64,000 bases of DNA, taken from the NCBI GenBank assembly GCA_041653935.1, contig JBAZEO010000004.1:34691-98690 (forward strand), written 5' to 3'. A model generated the notes under the pieces. The model worked only from the letters and a program-made list of their open reading frames with translations. It was not told where the DNA came from and did no database searches. This stretch comes from JAYEHL01 sp041653935. GTDB lineage: Bacteria; Chloroflexota; Dehalococcoidia; E44-bin15. Shown in pieces: positions 46,625 to 55,626 of this stretch; the first letter of the stretch is position 1, and each line of letters starts with the position of its first letter. The translations under genes were made by a program, and so were the position numbers.

Positions 46625-48217
46625 ATGCCTTCTCCCATGGAAACCCGCGTCCTCAGCGACCGCGGGCGCATCAGCCTCATAAACGGAGCCAAGCTTGCCG
46701 CCAGCGTCATCGGGTCCACCATGGGCCCGGCCGGCCGCTACGTGGCCATCGAGTACCGCGGGAACGTGCCGGAGATGACGAAGGACGGCGTCAGCGTCAG
46801 CAGCAAGATATTCCTTCACGACCCGGTCGAGGAGATGGGGAACGAGCTGGTCAAGATGGCCTGCCTCAAGACCCTCGCCAAGACTTCCGACGGGACCACG
46901 ACCACCGCGGTACTCGTGGGTGCCCTCGCCGAGACGCTTTCCGGGGCGATGGACGGCCGGCCGTCCGCCCAGGTGATCGAGGGGGCGAAGCAGGCGGTCA
47001 CGGACGTGCAGGCCAAGGTTCGAGAGGAGAGCGTCCCGTTCAGCCCGGATGACGCCCTCAAGGTGGCGGTGGTTTCCGCGAACTCGAGAGAGCTCGGCAC
47101 CCTCGCCTACCAGGCGTTCGACGGTGACTATGACCTTGACGTCCAGGTCGAGCTGTCGAACAGGCCGACGACGGAAGTCTCGGTCTCCCGCGGCCTCCGC
47201 ATACCGGCAGGCTACCATAGCGACAGGTTCGTCAACATGCCCGACATTGGCGCGTGCATCCTCGAGGACGTCGCCGTCCTCGCCTCCGACAGCGTCATTG
47301 AGGACGTCGACAGCGTCACGCCAGCCGTTTCTGCGGTGGCTGTGGCGAGGAACGGCGGTTCCGGCGTCACGCTCCTCGTGGTCGCCGAGGGCTTCTCGGA
47401 GGCCGTGAGCGGCGCGCTTACGCGCTTCGCCTCGCAGGGCATACCGGTGCTGGCGGTCAAGGCCGTGGCCTCCGGGTCACGCTGTCATGAGATATGCGGC
47501 GACATCGCCGCCTTGGGCGGGGGAGTCGCGTACGGCGACAAGAGCGGGCGCGACATGCGCGACTTCACCCTTGGCACTGCCCCCAGGTTCGGCAGGGTCT
47601 ACGCCAACCGCAACTTCTGCGACGTCATGGGAAGCGGGCACGCCGACAGCGAGGCGGTCAAGACCAGGCTGGCGGCCGCCCAGAAGTCACTTTCCGAGAC
47701 GGAATCAGACTTCGAGAAAGCCCATTTCGGCCGGCGCGTCCGCGGCCTGAAGTTCCGGTTCGCCTACCTGTCAGTCGGTGGCGTGTCGGATGCCGAGAGG
47801 CACGAGAACGGCCAGAGGATCGAGGATGCCGTGGGTGCCGTGAAGGCCGCGATGGTGGGCGGCACAGTGATCGGGTGCGGCCAGGCGCTTTACAACGCCG
47901 CAACCGAGCTCGGTGACCTCAGCGGGATGAATGATGACTTCGCGGCGGGTTATGAGGCCGTGCTGATGGCCTGCGACTCCCCCAGGAGGCAGATACTGCT
48001 GAACGCCGGCCTCTCGGAAGACGAGATCAACGCCCCGTCAGGGGTTGAGATAGACCCGATTACCATGATGCAGACGGATTTCAGGCTGAAAGGCATTCTT
48101 GATCCGACTGAAGTGCCGTGCGTTGCGCTCGAGAACGCCGTTTCGGTGGCGATTCTGATCGCCAACACGCTGTTTTCGGTCTCTTACATGGACCGAGTGG
48201 GTCCATACGCGAAATAA
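46625..48217 (+). CDS. GroEL-like chaperonin
   Basis: A 530-residue group I-type chaperonin. Conserved parts: STMGPAGRYVAIEY, EMTKDGVSV, the ATP motif TSDGTTTTAVL (residues 87-97), and the late ATPase segment SVGGVSDAERHENGQRIEDA with the catalytic Asp. The apical part is diverged. No GroES gene is visible in the window. Phage chaperonins known from large phages fold virion proteins; this one heads the late gene block and is followed by an intrinsic terminator. Confidence 0.9.
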   Translation: MPSPMETRVLSDRGRISLINGAKLAASVIGSTMGPAGRYVAIEYRGNVPEMTKDGVSVSSKIFLHDPVEEMGNELVKMACLKTLAKTSDGTTTTAVLVGALAETLSGAMDGRPSAQVIEGAKQAVTDVQAKVREESVPFSPDDALKVAVVSANSRELGTLAYQAFDGDYDLDVQVELSNRPTTEVSVSRGLRIPAGYHSDRFVNMPDIGACILEDVAVLASDSVIEDVDSVTPAVSAVAVARNGGSGVTLLVVAEGFSEAVSGALTRFASQGIPVLAVKAVASGSRCHEICGDIAALGGGVAYGDKSGRDMRDFTLGTAPRFGRVYANRNFCDVMGSGHADSEAVKTRLAAAQKSLSETESDFEKAHFGRRVRGLKFRFAYLSVGGVSDAERHENGQRIEDAVGAVKAAMVGGTVIGCGQALYNAATELGDLSGMNDDFAAGYEAVLMACDSPRRQILLNAGLSEDEINAPSGVEIDPITMMQTDFRLKGILDPTEVPCVALENAVSVAILIANTLFSVSYMDRVGPYAK

Positions 48218-48224
48218 AAGAGCA

Positions 48225-48250
48225 AAAACCCGCGATTTTTCGCGGGTTTT
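48225..48250 (+). terminator. Intrinsic terminator after the chaperonin gene
   Basis: A CCCGCGA/TCGCGGG stem followed by TTTT on the + strand. The A-run before the stem could also end - strand transcripts. Confidence 0.8.
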
Positions 48251-48262
48251 GTGTTTTCTACG

Positions 48263-48271
48263 TGATATAAT
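48263..48271 (+). promoter_or_regulatory. Extended -10 promoter, likely late class
   Basis: TGATATAAT followed by TAGAGTAGA, 28 bases before ATG 48300. The same arrangement occurs at 57960. No -35 box is visible. Confidence 0.65.
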
Positions 48272-48299
48272 TAGAGTAGAAGTCAAAAATTAGACAAAT

Positions 48300-48770
48300 A
48301 TGAAAAAAAATAAACTTCTTTCTACCCCTAGGCTGTTCGTCCAGGATTTCGGCGTCTTCCCGGTAGATGTGCTTGTGGCATATGGATGCCCGAAAGAGGC
48401 AGTGATCGAGTACCTGACGAAGTCAAAGTCCAGCAGGGAGTTCGTCAAGGCCATCAAGAATAAGCTAGATGCCGCTTCGGACGGGGGGGTCGGAGGTTTC
48501 ACCAGCTTTGACGGGCGGAGGTGTTTCCTCTGGCTGGACGCGACCGGCGACAAGTTTGACTTGGTAGTAAACCTGGTCCACGAGACGAATCACATGGTGC
48601 TTATCGGGTGCCAGCAGAAAATTTCGGGAGTGGGCAAGGGCGGTGAACTGGAGCTCGAGTCGGCAGCATACACGCAGCAATACCTTTTCGATAGCATCTT
48701 CAGGAAAATCACCGGTAAGGGCAAAATTCCCAAGGAAGATGACGTTTTAGCTAATCTCAGAAAAAAATAA
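48300..48770 (+). CDS. HExxH zincin-like protein in the late block
   Basis: Encodes 156 residues. NLVHETNHMVL (H94, E95, H98) is a zincin motif, and E120 in a following helix could be the third ligand. It precedes the large virion-type gene with a stop-start overlap (TAATG), so a role in head maturation or in processing that protein is possible. Confidence 0.65.
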   Translation: MKKNKLLSTPRLFVQDFGVFPVDVLVAYGCPKEAVIEYLTKSKSSREFVKAIKNKLDAASDGGVGGFTSFDGRRCFLWLDATGDKFDLVVNLVHETNHMVLIGCQQKISGVGKGGELELESAAYTQQYLFDSIFRKITGKGKIPKEDDVLANLRKK

Positions 48771-51700
48771 TGGCTATTTTCCAACCGAAAGAATCAGAGA
48801 AGCTTCTCGCGTCAGCCGAGAAGTCTCCTACGTTTTATACAGGCACGCCGTCGAAGGCGGACATCAGCTCCGACAAGAGGATAAGGTCAGCCAAGGAGAA
48901 GGAAAGGATCTCCGGGGCAAACAAGCGGCCAGCCACTCCCGAGAAGGAACCCAAGGACTACTCGATGTTCGAGCGTGGCCTGCAGGCATTGGGGGCGCCG
49001 GTTGCGATCGGCTCCGCATTGCTGTCCAAGGCCATCGGGCAGGGACAGGACACTACCGCCTCGGGCCTGTCAAAGGCCATCGAGGACTACCACTCGTACG
49101 GCGACGTCATCAGGAAGGCGGGCGGCGGAAACGCCGTCGGTTTCGCTGGGGGCATCGTCCTTGACATCGCCCTCGATCCCGTCAACTGGCTGACTGCCGG
49201 AACTACCGCCATAGTCCCGAGGGTGGGGGCCGGCATGGTCAAGGGAGGCGTGAAAGGCGCGGCAGTCGCGGCAAAGTCGGGGCTTCTCCAGAAGGCGTCC
49301 AAGGTAGCGGAAATCACGTCACCGACATATCGGAAGCTCATGACAGGTGAGGTCGCTCAGACGGCCAAAAATCCCACGTACATCGACAGGCTGTTCACGG
49401 CCACTGCTGAATCGACGGCCGAGTTCGATGAGATCGTCAAGCAGTCGACGCTCAGCAAGGTCCTGTCAAAGCCAGAATCGGAGAGGTTGATCCCTACCGA
49501 GGTGCTGGCGAACAAGGCCGTCGAGGCGATGAGGCTGGGCGACGAGGCCCGTGAAGGCCTAAGCCGGGCGGTCATCTACTCGCCTATCAGGAAGACGGCC
49601 GAGGACATGGCTGACGAGCTGAAGAACCGGGACAAGTGGTTGACTGACGGCGACATTAGCGTTGCCGAGGGAAGGAATAACATGCCCGTCAACGCGCATG
49701 CAGAGTCGCTGTCCTCCCGCGTATCGGACGGGATGGTCGGGGCCATTGACACCATAAAAGCCAAAGTAAAATACCAGACGTCCCCTGAGGCGGTGACCGC
49801 CGGTGTGGCATCGGAAGTGGTGGCCAACCACATGGCGTCCCAGAAGGTGATAGAGGCGCTGGATTCAATCGCCTTGAGGTTCGAGGCCAAGGACCCGGAA
49901 CTGTCGGACATGCTCAGGCAATGGGAGCCGGAAAGGCAGCTTGAGGCGCAGAAGTTCATGGACACGTACTCGACTTACGCCACCGGCATGGACTGGTACG
50001 ACAGGAGGCTCGCGAGGGCCCTGACTAACAAGTTCGCCAGGGAAACCCTAAGCGGATACGGAAAGGCGATCGCGGTCTTCCGTCCCGCGATGCTCGCCGG
50101 CAACCCCGCGTCCATCTTCAACTCCTACGCCGGGAACGTGGCGTTCGCCATGCTTGCGGGCATCAACGTGGGAGCCCACGGGTTCACGAGTTCCGTGAAG
50201 AAGTCGATGAGGTTCCTGTACCTGAACGACTTGTCAAAGCTCCAGGAACTGCTCGGGAGCGATGGGATTTTAATGATGGCGGAGAAGTACCCCAAGACGT
50301 TCAGGTCGGTCTTCGGGGTTGACCCGCTGCTGGTAACCGACAGGCGCAGTTTCTTCGACAAGCTGGCTGAAGCTCTCGAGAGCTCGGATGCGGGAAGCGA
50401 GGCCGCCGACCAGATTAGGAAGCTCAGCGGCGAGATGGACGAGCTGGCGTACGACGAGTTCCTCAAGAGGGGGTACAAGGACCAGGCAACCAAGTTGGCG
50501 ACCAAGAGCGCGACCACCATCCTCGGCGATGACCCCTCCATGTCGTTCGTCGTGAACGAGGTCAACGTCGGCGTCGCGTCCAGGATGGTCAAGAACATGA
50601 GGGACAGCGCATCCAAGGCAGGCGCCGAGGGTAAGTTCGCGAGGGCTTTCATGGCTCTGTACCAGAGCCCGATGGAGCTGTACGGCAAGGGCGACCAGGT
50701 ATTCAAGATCGCCACGATGTCGCACCTCGTGAACAACGGCGTAAGCGAGGCGGAGATGCTCAAGCTGGCCAGGCGCTACCCGTTCATCACGGAGGAAAGC
50801 CTGACGAAGACCGGCAACATGTGGTACAAGCTCGATGCCGAGACGGCGATGAGGGTCGTCGACGACATCTACATGAACTACTCGGCCATGCCCGGCTTCG
50901 TGAAGATGATGAGGTCGCTTCCCCTAGCCGGCAACACGTTCTTCTCGTTCTGCCGCGACGAGAAGACCGAGATCCTCACCAAGTCCGGATGGAAGTGGTG
51001 GAGCGAGCTCAAGATCGGGGAGCCGGTCATGAGCATGAACACCGATACCGGGGCTCTCGAGTGGAAGGAGCTCGAGGCCGTGAACGTCTTTCCCTCGCTG
51101 GGAAGCGTGTTCAGCGTCAAGGACGGCTTCCTGGATTACGTGATGACGCCGAACCACAGGTGCGTGACCGCAAGGTACGAAAGCGACGGCTGGAAGTACG
51201 ACGTGAAGACCGCGAACGACATGACGGACGGCGACTCGCTGGTCACCGGGTCCGACGTCGGTTACGTCGAGGAGACCGAATTGGACATCACTGACGAGGA
51301 GATCGAGAGGGTCGGCAGGTCGTTCTCGAAGAACGGCTGCTCCCTGTCCATGAGCCTCGTGACGTCGCTAAGCCGCAGGCAGATGGAAGTGCTTTATGCC
51401 GCGTGCGTTTCCGGCGGGTCGGTCAGGGGATGGGTTTCCCATGACTCTACGGGATCGTTCCAGGCGCTGTGCCTCATGACCGGAAGGTCAAGCAGGATAG
51501 TCACCGCCAGGAAATCCTGCCTGGGGACCGTCGAGGTCACCGAGAGGAACCAAAGGAAGGCCAGTGACATCAAGACAGAAGTCATCCAGTACGAGGGTAC
51601 CGTCTGGTGCCCGAAGGTGAAGGACAACGGGACGTGGGTCGCGAGGACGAACGGCGCCGTGGACATCACCGGGAACTCGTACGGTTTCGGGGCGAAGGGG

Positions 51701-52378
51701 CTGGCGGCCCTACAGACCAACCCTGCCGCCTTCACCAAGATGAACCTGGCGATGCGCGAGTTCGGCGGGGCGCAGTCCCCGCAGGAGAGGGAGGAGCTGG
51801 AGGGGGAGTATTACTCGTACATGGACGAGCCGTCCATGATGAAGATCCCGTTCTTCCAGAAGTACCCGCTGTACCTGAACATGGCTAACGCCCTGCCTCA
51901 GTACTCGTTCTCCCTTCTTGCCAACCCGAAGCGCAACTACGGGGAGGGATGGGGGGACGACGTCATGAAGGTCGTCGACAGGTCACAGCTGTTCCGCGAC
52001 CCGTTCGGGTCATGGCTGTTCACGTACGTCATCGCCCCGCACCTGATGTCCGAGGCGCAGACGGCTGTCGGCACTCCCCTCTACCCGGAAGACGCCTCGA
52101 CGGCAAAGAAGACGGGCATGGCGGCGACCGCCCTCGGTGAGTCGTTCATACCTAGGGCTCCCCAGATGATACTAGGCAAGATACCCGGCATGCCGTACTC
52201 AAGCGACGAGGTCATCGACTACCTGCCGTCCCTCATGCGCGGAGACCAGCACACCCTTAAGGGGAGGTCAGCGCAGGGGTATGCGAAGAATTTTCCGAAC
52301 GTCACCGAGGACATGCTGCTGAGGCTGTCGAGGCAACTCGGAATCCCGCTGCACAAGATGAACATTTACGAGAAATAA
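48770..52378 (+). CDS. Large virion-type protein interrupted by an intein
   Basis: The 1202-residue frame holds an intein at residues 728-969, so the mature protein is about 960 residues. The N-terminal 70 residues are basic and disordered. Gly/Ala-rich segments (68-90, 120-170) could contact membranes. The part around residues 690-730 and after the intein (YMNYSAMPGF...LPLAGNTFF, then SYGFGAKGLAALQTNPAAF) resembles the large polyvalent-protein-associated domains of phages. It probably enters the virion as an internal or ejected protein; function inferred only. Confidence 0.7.
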   Translation: MAIFQPKESEKLLASAEKSPTFYTGTPSKADISSDKRIRSAKEKERISGANKRPATPEKEPKDYSMFERGLQALGAPVAIGSALLSKAIGQGQDTTASGLSKAIEDYHSYGDVIRKAGGGNAVGFAGGIVLDIALDPVNWLTAGTTAIVPRVGAGMVKGGVKGAAVAAKSGLLQKASKVAEITSPTYRKLMTGEVAQTAKNPTYIDRLFTATAESTAEFDEIVKQSTLSKVLSKPESERLIPTEVLANKAVEAMRLGDEAREGLSRAVIYSPIRKTAEDMADELKNRDKWLTDGDISVAEGRNNMPVNAHAESLSSRVSDGMVGAIDTIKAKVKYQTSPEAVTAGVASEVVANHMASQKVIEALDSIALRFEAKDPELSDMLRQWEPERQLEAQKFMDTYSTYATGMDWYDRRLARALTNKFARETLSGYGKAIAVFRPAMLAGNPASIFNSYAGNVAFAMLAGINVGAHGFTSSVKKSMRFLYLNDLSKLQELLGSDGILMMAEKYPKTFRSVFGVDPLLVTDRRSFFDKLAEALESSDAGSEAADQIRKLSGEMDELAYDEFLKRGYKDQATKLATKSATTILGDDPSMSFVVNEVNVGVASRMVKNMRDSASKAGAEGKFARAFMALYQSPMELYGKGDQVFKIATMSHLVNNGVSEAEMLKLARRYPFITEESLTKTGNMWYKLDAETAMRVVDDIYMNYSAMPGFVKMMRSLPLAGNTFFSFCRDEKTEILTKSGWKWWSELKIGEPVMSMNTDTGALEWKELEAVNVFPSLGSVFSVKDGFLDYVMTPNHRCVTARYESDGWKYDVKTANDMTDGDSLVTGSDVGYVEETELDITDEEIERVGRSFSKNGCSLSMSLVTSLSRRQMEVLYAACVSGGSVRGWVSHDSTGSFQALCLMTGRSSRIVTARKSCLGTVEVTERNQRKASDIKTEVIQYEGTVWCPKVKDNGTWVARTNGAVDITGNSYGFGAKGLAALQTNPAAFTKMNLAMREFGGAQSPQEREELEGEYYSYMDEPSMMKIPFFQKYPLYLNMANALPQYSFSLLANPKRNYGEGWGDDVMKVVDRSQLFRDPFGSWLFTYVIAPHLMSEAQTAVGTPLYPEDASTAKKTGMAATALGESFIPRAPQMILGKIPGMPYSSDEVIDYLPSLMRGDQHTLKGRSAQGYAKNFPNVTEDMLLRLSRQLGIPLHKMNIYEK
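50951..51676 (+). other. Intein (residues 728-969 of the large protein)
   Basis: Begins with Cys (CRDEKTEILTKSGWKWWSEL), has the block B motif MTPNHRCVT and ends VWCPKVKDNGTWVARTNG followed by AVDITGN, then Ser as the +1 residue. At 242 residues it is a mini-intein. The middle (SRRQMEVLYAACVSGGSV) may be the remnant of a homing endonuclease. The extein junction is FFSF/SYGFG. Splicing should restore a continuous protein. Confidence 0.88.
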
Positions 52379-52387
52379 GACAAAAAA

Positions 52388-52768
52388 ATGGAAAACCAAA
52401 ATCAAGTTATCAACAAACCGTTCGAGCCGGCGACAGTCGGCGATTCGGCCGCGGCCACGGCACCTGCGGCCGGTGCCCAGATGGACGTCGAGAGGGACGA
52501 GGAGGCAGGGGAGGCGCGGGACATGATCGCCGACCTGATCAGCCAGGTCCAGTCACACCATGACGGGAACATGGAAGCAGTCAGGCAGAAGGTCAGAGAG
52601 GCATGGACGGAGATCTACGAGGAAATCCGCAAGGCTGGGTTCGACCCGTCGACTCCCGAAGGCATCGCCCAGTACCGTGACAGCCTGGCGGCGCAGAGCG
52701 TCGACAAGGCAATCATGTTCGACTACGTTATCAGCTCCATGCTGACTGTCAGCGACAAGGTAAGCTGA
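52388..52768 (+). CDS. Hypothetical late protein
   Basis: Encodes 126 residues: an Ala-rich disordered start, then helices (AWTEIYEEIRKAGF). The leader is an A-run. Likely structural or chaperone-like by position. Confidence 0.55.
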   Translation: MENQNQVINKPFEPATVGDSAAATAPAAGAQMDVERDEEAGEARDMIADLISQVQSHHDGNMEAVRQKVREAWTEIYEEIRKAGFDPSTPEGIAQYRDSLAAQSVDKAIMFDYVISSMLTVSDKVS

Positions 52769-52793
52769 CAAGAGACAAAAAATAGAAATTAGT

Positions 52794-53627
52794 ATGCAAC
52801 CGAATTTTTACGATATTAAATCCTGTCCGATCAAGGACTACCCAAAGAGGTACTCGGACGTCGACCTCAACAGCGGTAGGTTCGAGCTGAGGGAGAGGGA
52901 ATTACGCCTCACCAGGCCGTACATCAACAAGCCTCACCAGAAGGGGTACATGGGCAAGGAGAACACCGGTGAGGAGCGCGACCTCCAGGACTGGATAAGG
53001 GATTACGACGCGGTGTGCAGGGAGGTCGACGATGACTTGTGGAAATACGCCCTGAAGAAGACGTGGCTTGAGGCCAAGCTCGCCTACCCAATGTACTTCA
53101 AGCTGGTGTTCCTGTCCCAGAAGCAGGCCTTCAGGACGAGGATCAAGAGGGAACTTGACCATAAGTTTGTCTATCGCCCGTCGTACTCTACGGTCCCTGA
53201 CGCTGAATACGTCCTGCGTCGGTACTGGTTCGACATAATCGACAGCACTAAGTTCCACAACACGGACGAGGTGATCAAGCTGGACAGCATACCGCTGCCC
53301 TTCCCAGGGTGCTCATTCATTCACATGAAACTGGTGAAGGACATGGACGAGAGGATCGGCCTCCTTGAGCACGCGAGCAAACGCAAGATGATCTACGGTG
53401 ATTTCCTTAATTACGTAGTCAATTACGCCTGCTCCGTCAACGATGAGCTGGGCTACCAGAAGTACGTCATCTCAAGGGCGACAGCGAACACGTTCTATTC
53501 CATCAGGAAGTCGGAAAACCCGGAGTACAAAAGCGAGATGGCCGACATCGCCCTTTATGATGTGTTTAATCCGGATATCGACACGAGGCTGGATGAAGTG
53601 GTAAATGGCAAGTATGGAAAGGTCTGA
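52794..53627 (+). CDS. Hypothetical late protein
   Basis: Encodes 277 residues, unrecognised. Tyr- and Arg-rich (KRYSDVDLNSGRFELRERELRL). It overlaps the small terminase-like gene by 23 bases, so it belongs to the packaging operon. Confidence 0.55.
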   Translation: MQPNFYDIKSCPIKDYPKRYSDVDLNSGRFELRERELRLTRPYINKPHQKGYMGKENTGEERDLQDWIRDYDAVCREVDDDLWKYALKKTWLEAKLAYPMYFKLVFLSQKQAFRTRIKRELDHKFVYRPSYSTVPDAEYVLRRYWFDIIDSTKFHNTDEVIKLDSIPLPFPGCSFIHMKLVKDMDERIGLLEHASKRKMIYGDFLNYVVNYACSVNDELGYQKYVISRATANTFYSIRKSENPEYKSEMADIALYDVFNPDIDTRLDEVVNGKYGKV

Positions 53628-54147
53628 TCAATATGACGGTGAACTGCTGCAGCCGGAGGTGATGCCCAGCGGTGGAGCCGCCAGGGCATCCGAGATGCTC
53701 AAGGTGAGGAGACTGGTCAAGGCAATCGCCTCAGGGGAGACTAACCCCAACAGGCTTGCGGAGCTCGCTGGGTTCGAGTCGGCCACCCGTGCCATGCTGA
53801 CGCTGGACAAGATACAGAACCGCCGCGAGATCATGGACGCGTTCAACAGGGCGGGCATCAGCATGGATTACATCGTCAGCCGCGTCAAGCACCTGTGCGA
53901 TTCCGACAGCGACTCGTCAGTTCGCGACGGACTCAACATCCTCATAAAGATGACGGGTATCGACAAGGGAGAGGCGGGCGAGAGCCACAGCAGGTCGTGG
54001 GAGGACATGCTGATCGGGAAAACCGAGGAGCCTGAGGCCGAGCTAGGGGACGGCGGCCAGTACCTGATAGACATACCAGACGTCCCGGAGGAGGAGTTGC
54101 AGAGGAGGCTTGAGGACGAGAAGTTGGCGCGCGAATTGTTTGCGTAA
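53605..54147 (+). CDS. Putative terminase small subunit
   Basis: Encodes 180 residues. A helix-turn-helix-like start (KVRRLVKAIASGETNPNRLAELAGFESATRAML) is followed by a long helix and an acidic tail (DIPDVPEEELQRRLEDE). Its place three bases before the large terminase and this architecture support a DNA-recognition subunit. The family itself is not recognised. Confidence 0.6.
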   Translation: MASMERSDQYDGELLQPEVMPSGGAARASEMLKVRRLVKAIASGETNPNRLAELAGFESATRAMLTLDKIQNRREIMDAFNRAGISMDYIVSRVKHLCDSDSDSSVRDGLNILIKMTGIDKGEAGESHSRSWEDMLIGKTEEPEAELGDGGQYLIDIPDVPEEELQRRLEDEKLARELFA

Positions 54148-54150
54148 AAT

Positions 54151-55608
54151 ATGGGAAAGCTGACAATCGAGCAAATACGCGACCCGAAGTTCTACCTAGA
54201 GCACTTCGTGAAGATCAAGGGTAAGCAGTCAGGCCAGCTCATCGACTTCAGGCTGAAGAAGGCGCAGATTCACCTGTTCAACGTACTGAAGACGAACAGG
54301 AAGGTGATGGCCCTTAAGGCACGTCAGCTCGGGATTAGCTCCGCCGTCGCCGGATGGCTCTACCACAGGGCGATAACGGTCCCCGGCACGAGCGCGGGCA
54401 TCATCGGGTACAACCAGGCCATGGCGCGAGAGCTCATGGATAAGATCAAGCTGTTCATCGAGACGACTCCAGACGAGCTGAAGCCGACGATAACCAAGAA
54501 GACCAGCACGGAGATAGAGTTTGGGAAGATGCACTCGAAGATCCAGGTCATCGCGTCGAAGAACGCCGGCCGCGGATATACGTTCACGGATATGCTCCTG
54601 AGTGAGCCACCGTATTGGGAGGATCTTGACGCGAAAATGGATGCCATCCTCGGTGGTCTTCCTGAAAACGGGACGTTGATTCTTGAGTCGACACCGTCGA
54701 TGGCTGGCGACAGGTTCCACCGGATGTGGACAGACGATGACAACGGCTTCGTCAAGCTGGAGCTCGGCTGGTGGTGGGAGTACACGCAGGAGCAGATGGA
54801 GGCGAAAAGGAAGGAGTACTCCGGTGACGATGCGCGATTCCGACGCGAGTTCTGCATGGAGTTCGGCGTCGAGGGCGGATTGGTCTTCGACAAGAAGATA
54901 ATCTCCCAGCAGCGCAGGGGACAGCTTGACTTGGGGATGAAGAACCATTACATGATCGGTGACGTCAAGCATCCTGCCACCCATGAGTACGAGGTGCACG
55001 AGGAGGACAGGATGATCCAGTACCAGCCACCGATCCCAGGCAGGACTTACGTCATGGGCGCTGACGTCGCTCAGGGCATCTCCGGCGGCGACTACTCCAC
55101 GATGACCATGTTCGACAGGCTGACCGGTGAGCAGGTGGCGTTCTTCCGCGGGAAGGTAGACCCTGACCACTTCGGCGAGATGCTGGACAGGTGGGGAAGG
55201 AAGTACAACTTCGCGCTGATTGTCTTCGAGGTCAATAACCACGGCAACAGCGTCCTGACCATCCTCAAGCAGAAGGCATACCCTAACGTTTACTACCGCA
55301 TCGGCAGGTACGATGTGGCGGGCATGGACATGACAAGCCGCATGGGCTTCATAACCAACGAGCAGACGCGCGGCATGCTCATCAATGACTTCAGGAAGTG
55401 CGCGCGCGACATGTCGATTATCATACGTTCCAAGGACATCCTCAACGAGATGATGACTTTCGTCTGGAAGGCTAACGGAAAGGGTGAGGCGGCGTCGGGG
55501 TGTCATGACGATTCCGTGATGTCGGCAATGCTCGCAGTGCAGGGTTTCTCTCAGACGGTGGGTGACTATGACCTTAGTCAGCCGGACATAAGCCAGTTCA
55601 TTCGGTGA
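54151..55608 (+). CDS. terL: Terminase large subunit
   Basis: A 485-residue packaging motor. The ATPase has a Walker A-like LKARQLGISS (K56-S63) and Walker B LLSEPP (with catalytic E152). The nuclease domain has D305 (GADVAQG), E360 (VFEVNNHG) and D453-D454 (CHDDSVMS), the usual RNase H-fold acids. It is followed by portal, scaffold and capsid genes, the normal order. Confidence 0.92.
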   Translation: MGKLTIEQIRDPKFYLEHFVKIKGKQSGQLIDFRLKKAQIHLFNVLKTNRKVMALKARQLGISSAVAGWLYHRAITVPGTSAGIIGYNQAMARELMDKIKLFIETTPDELKPTITKKTSTEIEFGKMHSKIQVIASKNAGRGYTFTDMLLSEPPYWEDLDAKMDAILGGLPENGTLILESTPSMAGDRFHRMWTDDDNGFVKLELGWWWEYTQEQMEAKRKEYSGDDARFRREFCMEFGVEGGLVFDKKIISQQRRGQLDLGMKNHYMIGDVKHPATHEYEVHEEDRMIQYQPPIPGRTYVMGADVAQGISGGDYSTMTMFDRLTGEQVAFFRGKVDPDHFGEMLDRWGRKYNFALIVFEVNNHGNSVLTILKQKAYPNVYYRIGRYDVAGMDMTSRMGFITNEQTRGMLINDFRKCARDMSIIIRSKDILNEMMTFVWKANGKGEAASGCHDDSVMSAMLAVQGFSQTVGDYDLSQPDISQFIR

Positions 55609-55626
55609 TTCAAAAAACAAAACAAA

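Noticed and set aside
54229..55620. 463-residue frame antisense to terminase
   Set aside because: A shadow of the strongly supported terL codons; His/Leu/Val-rich composition is typical of antisense frames.
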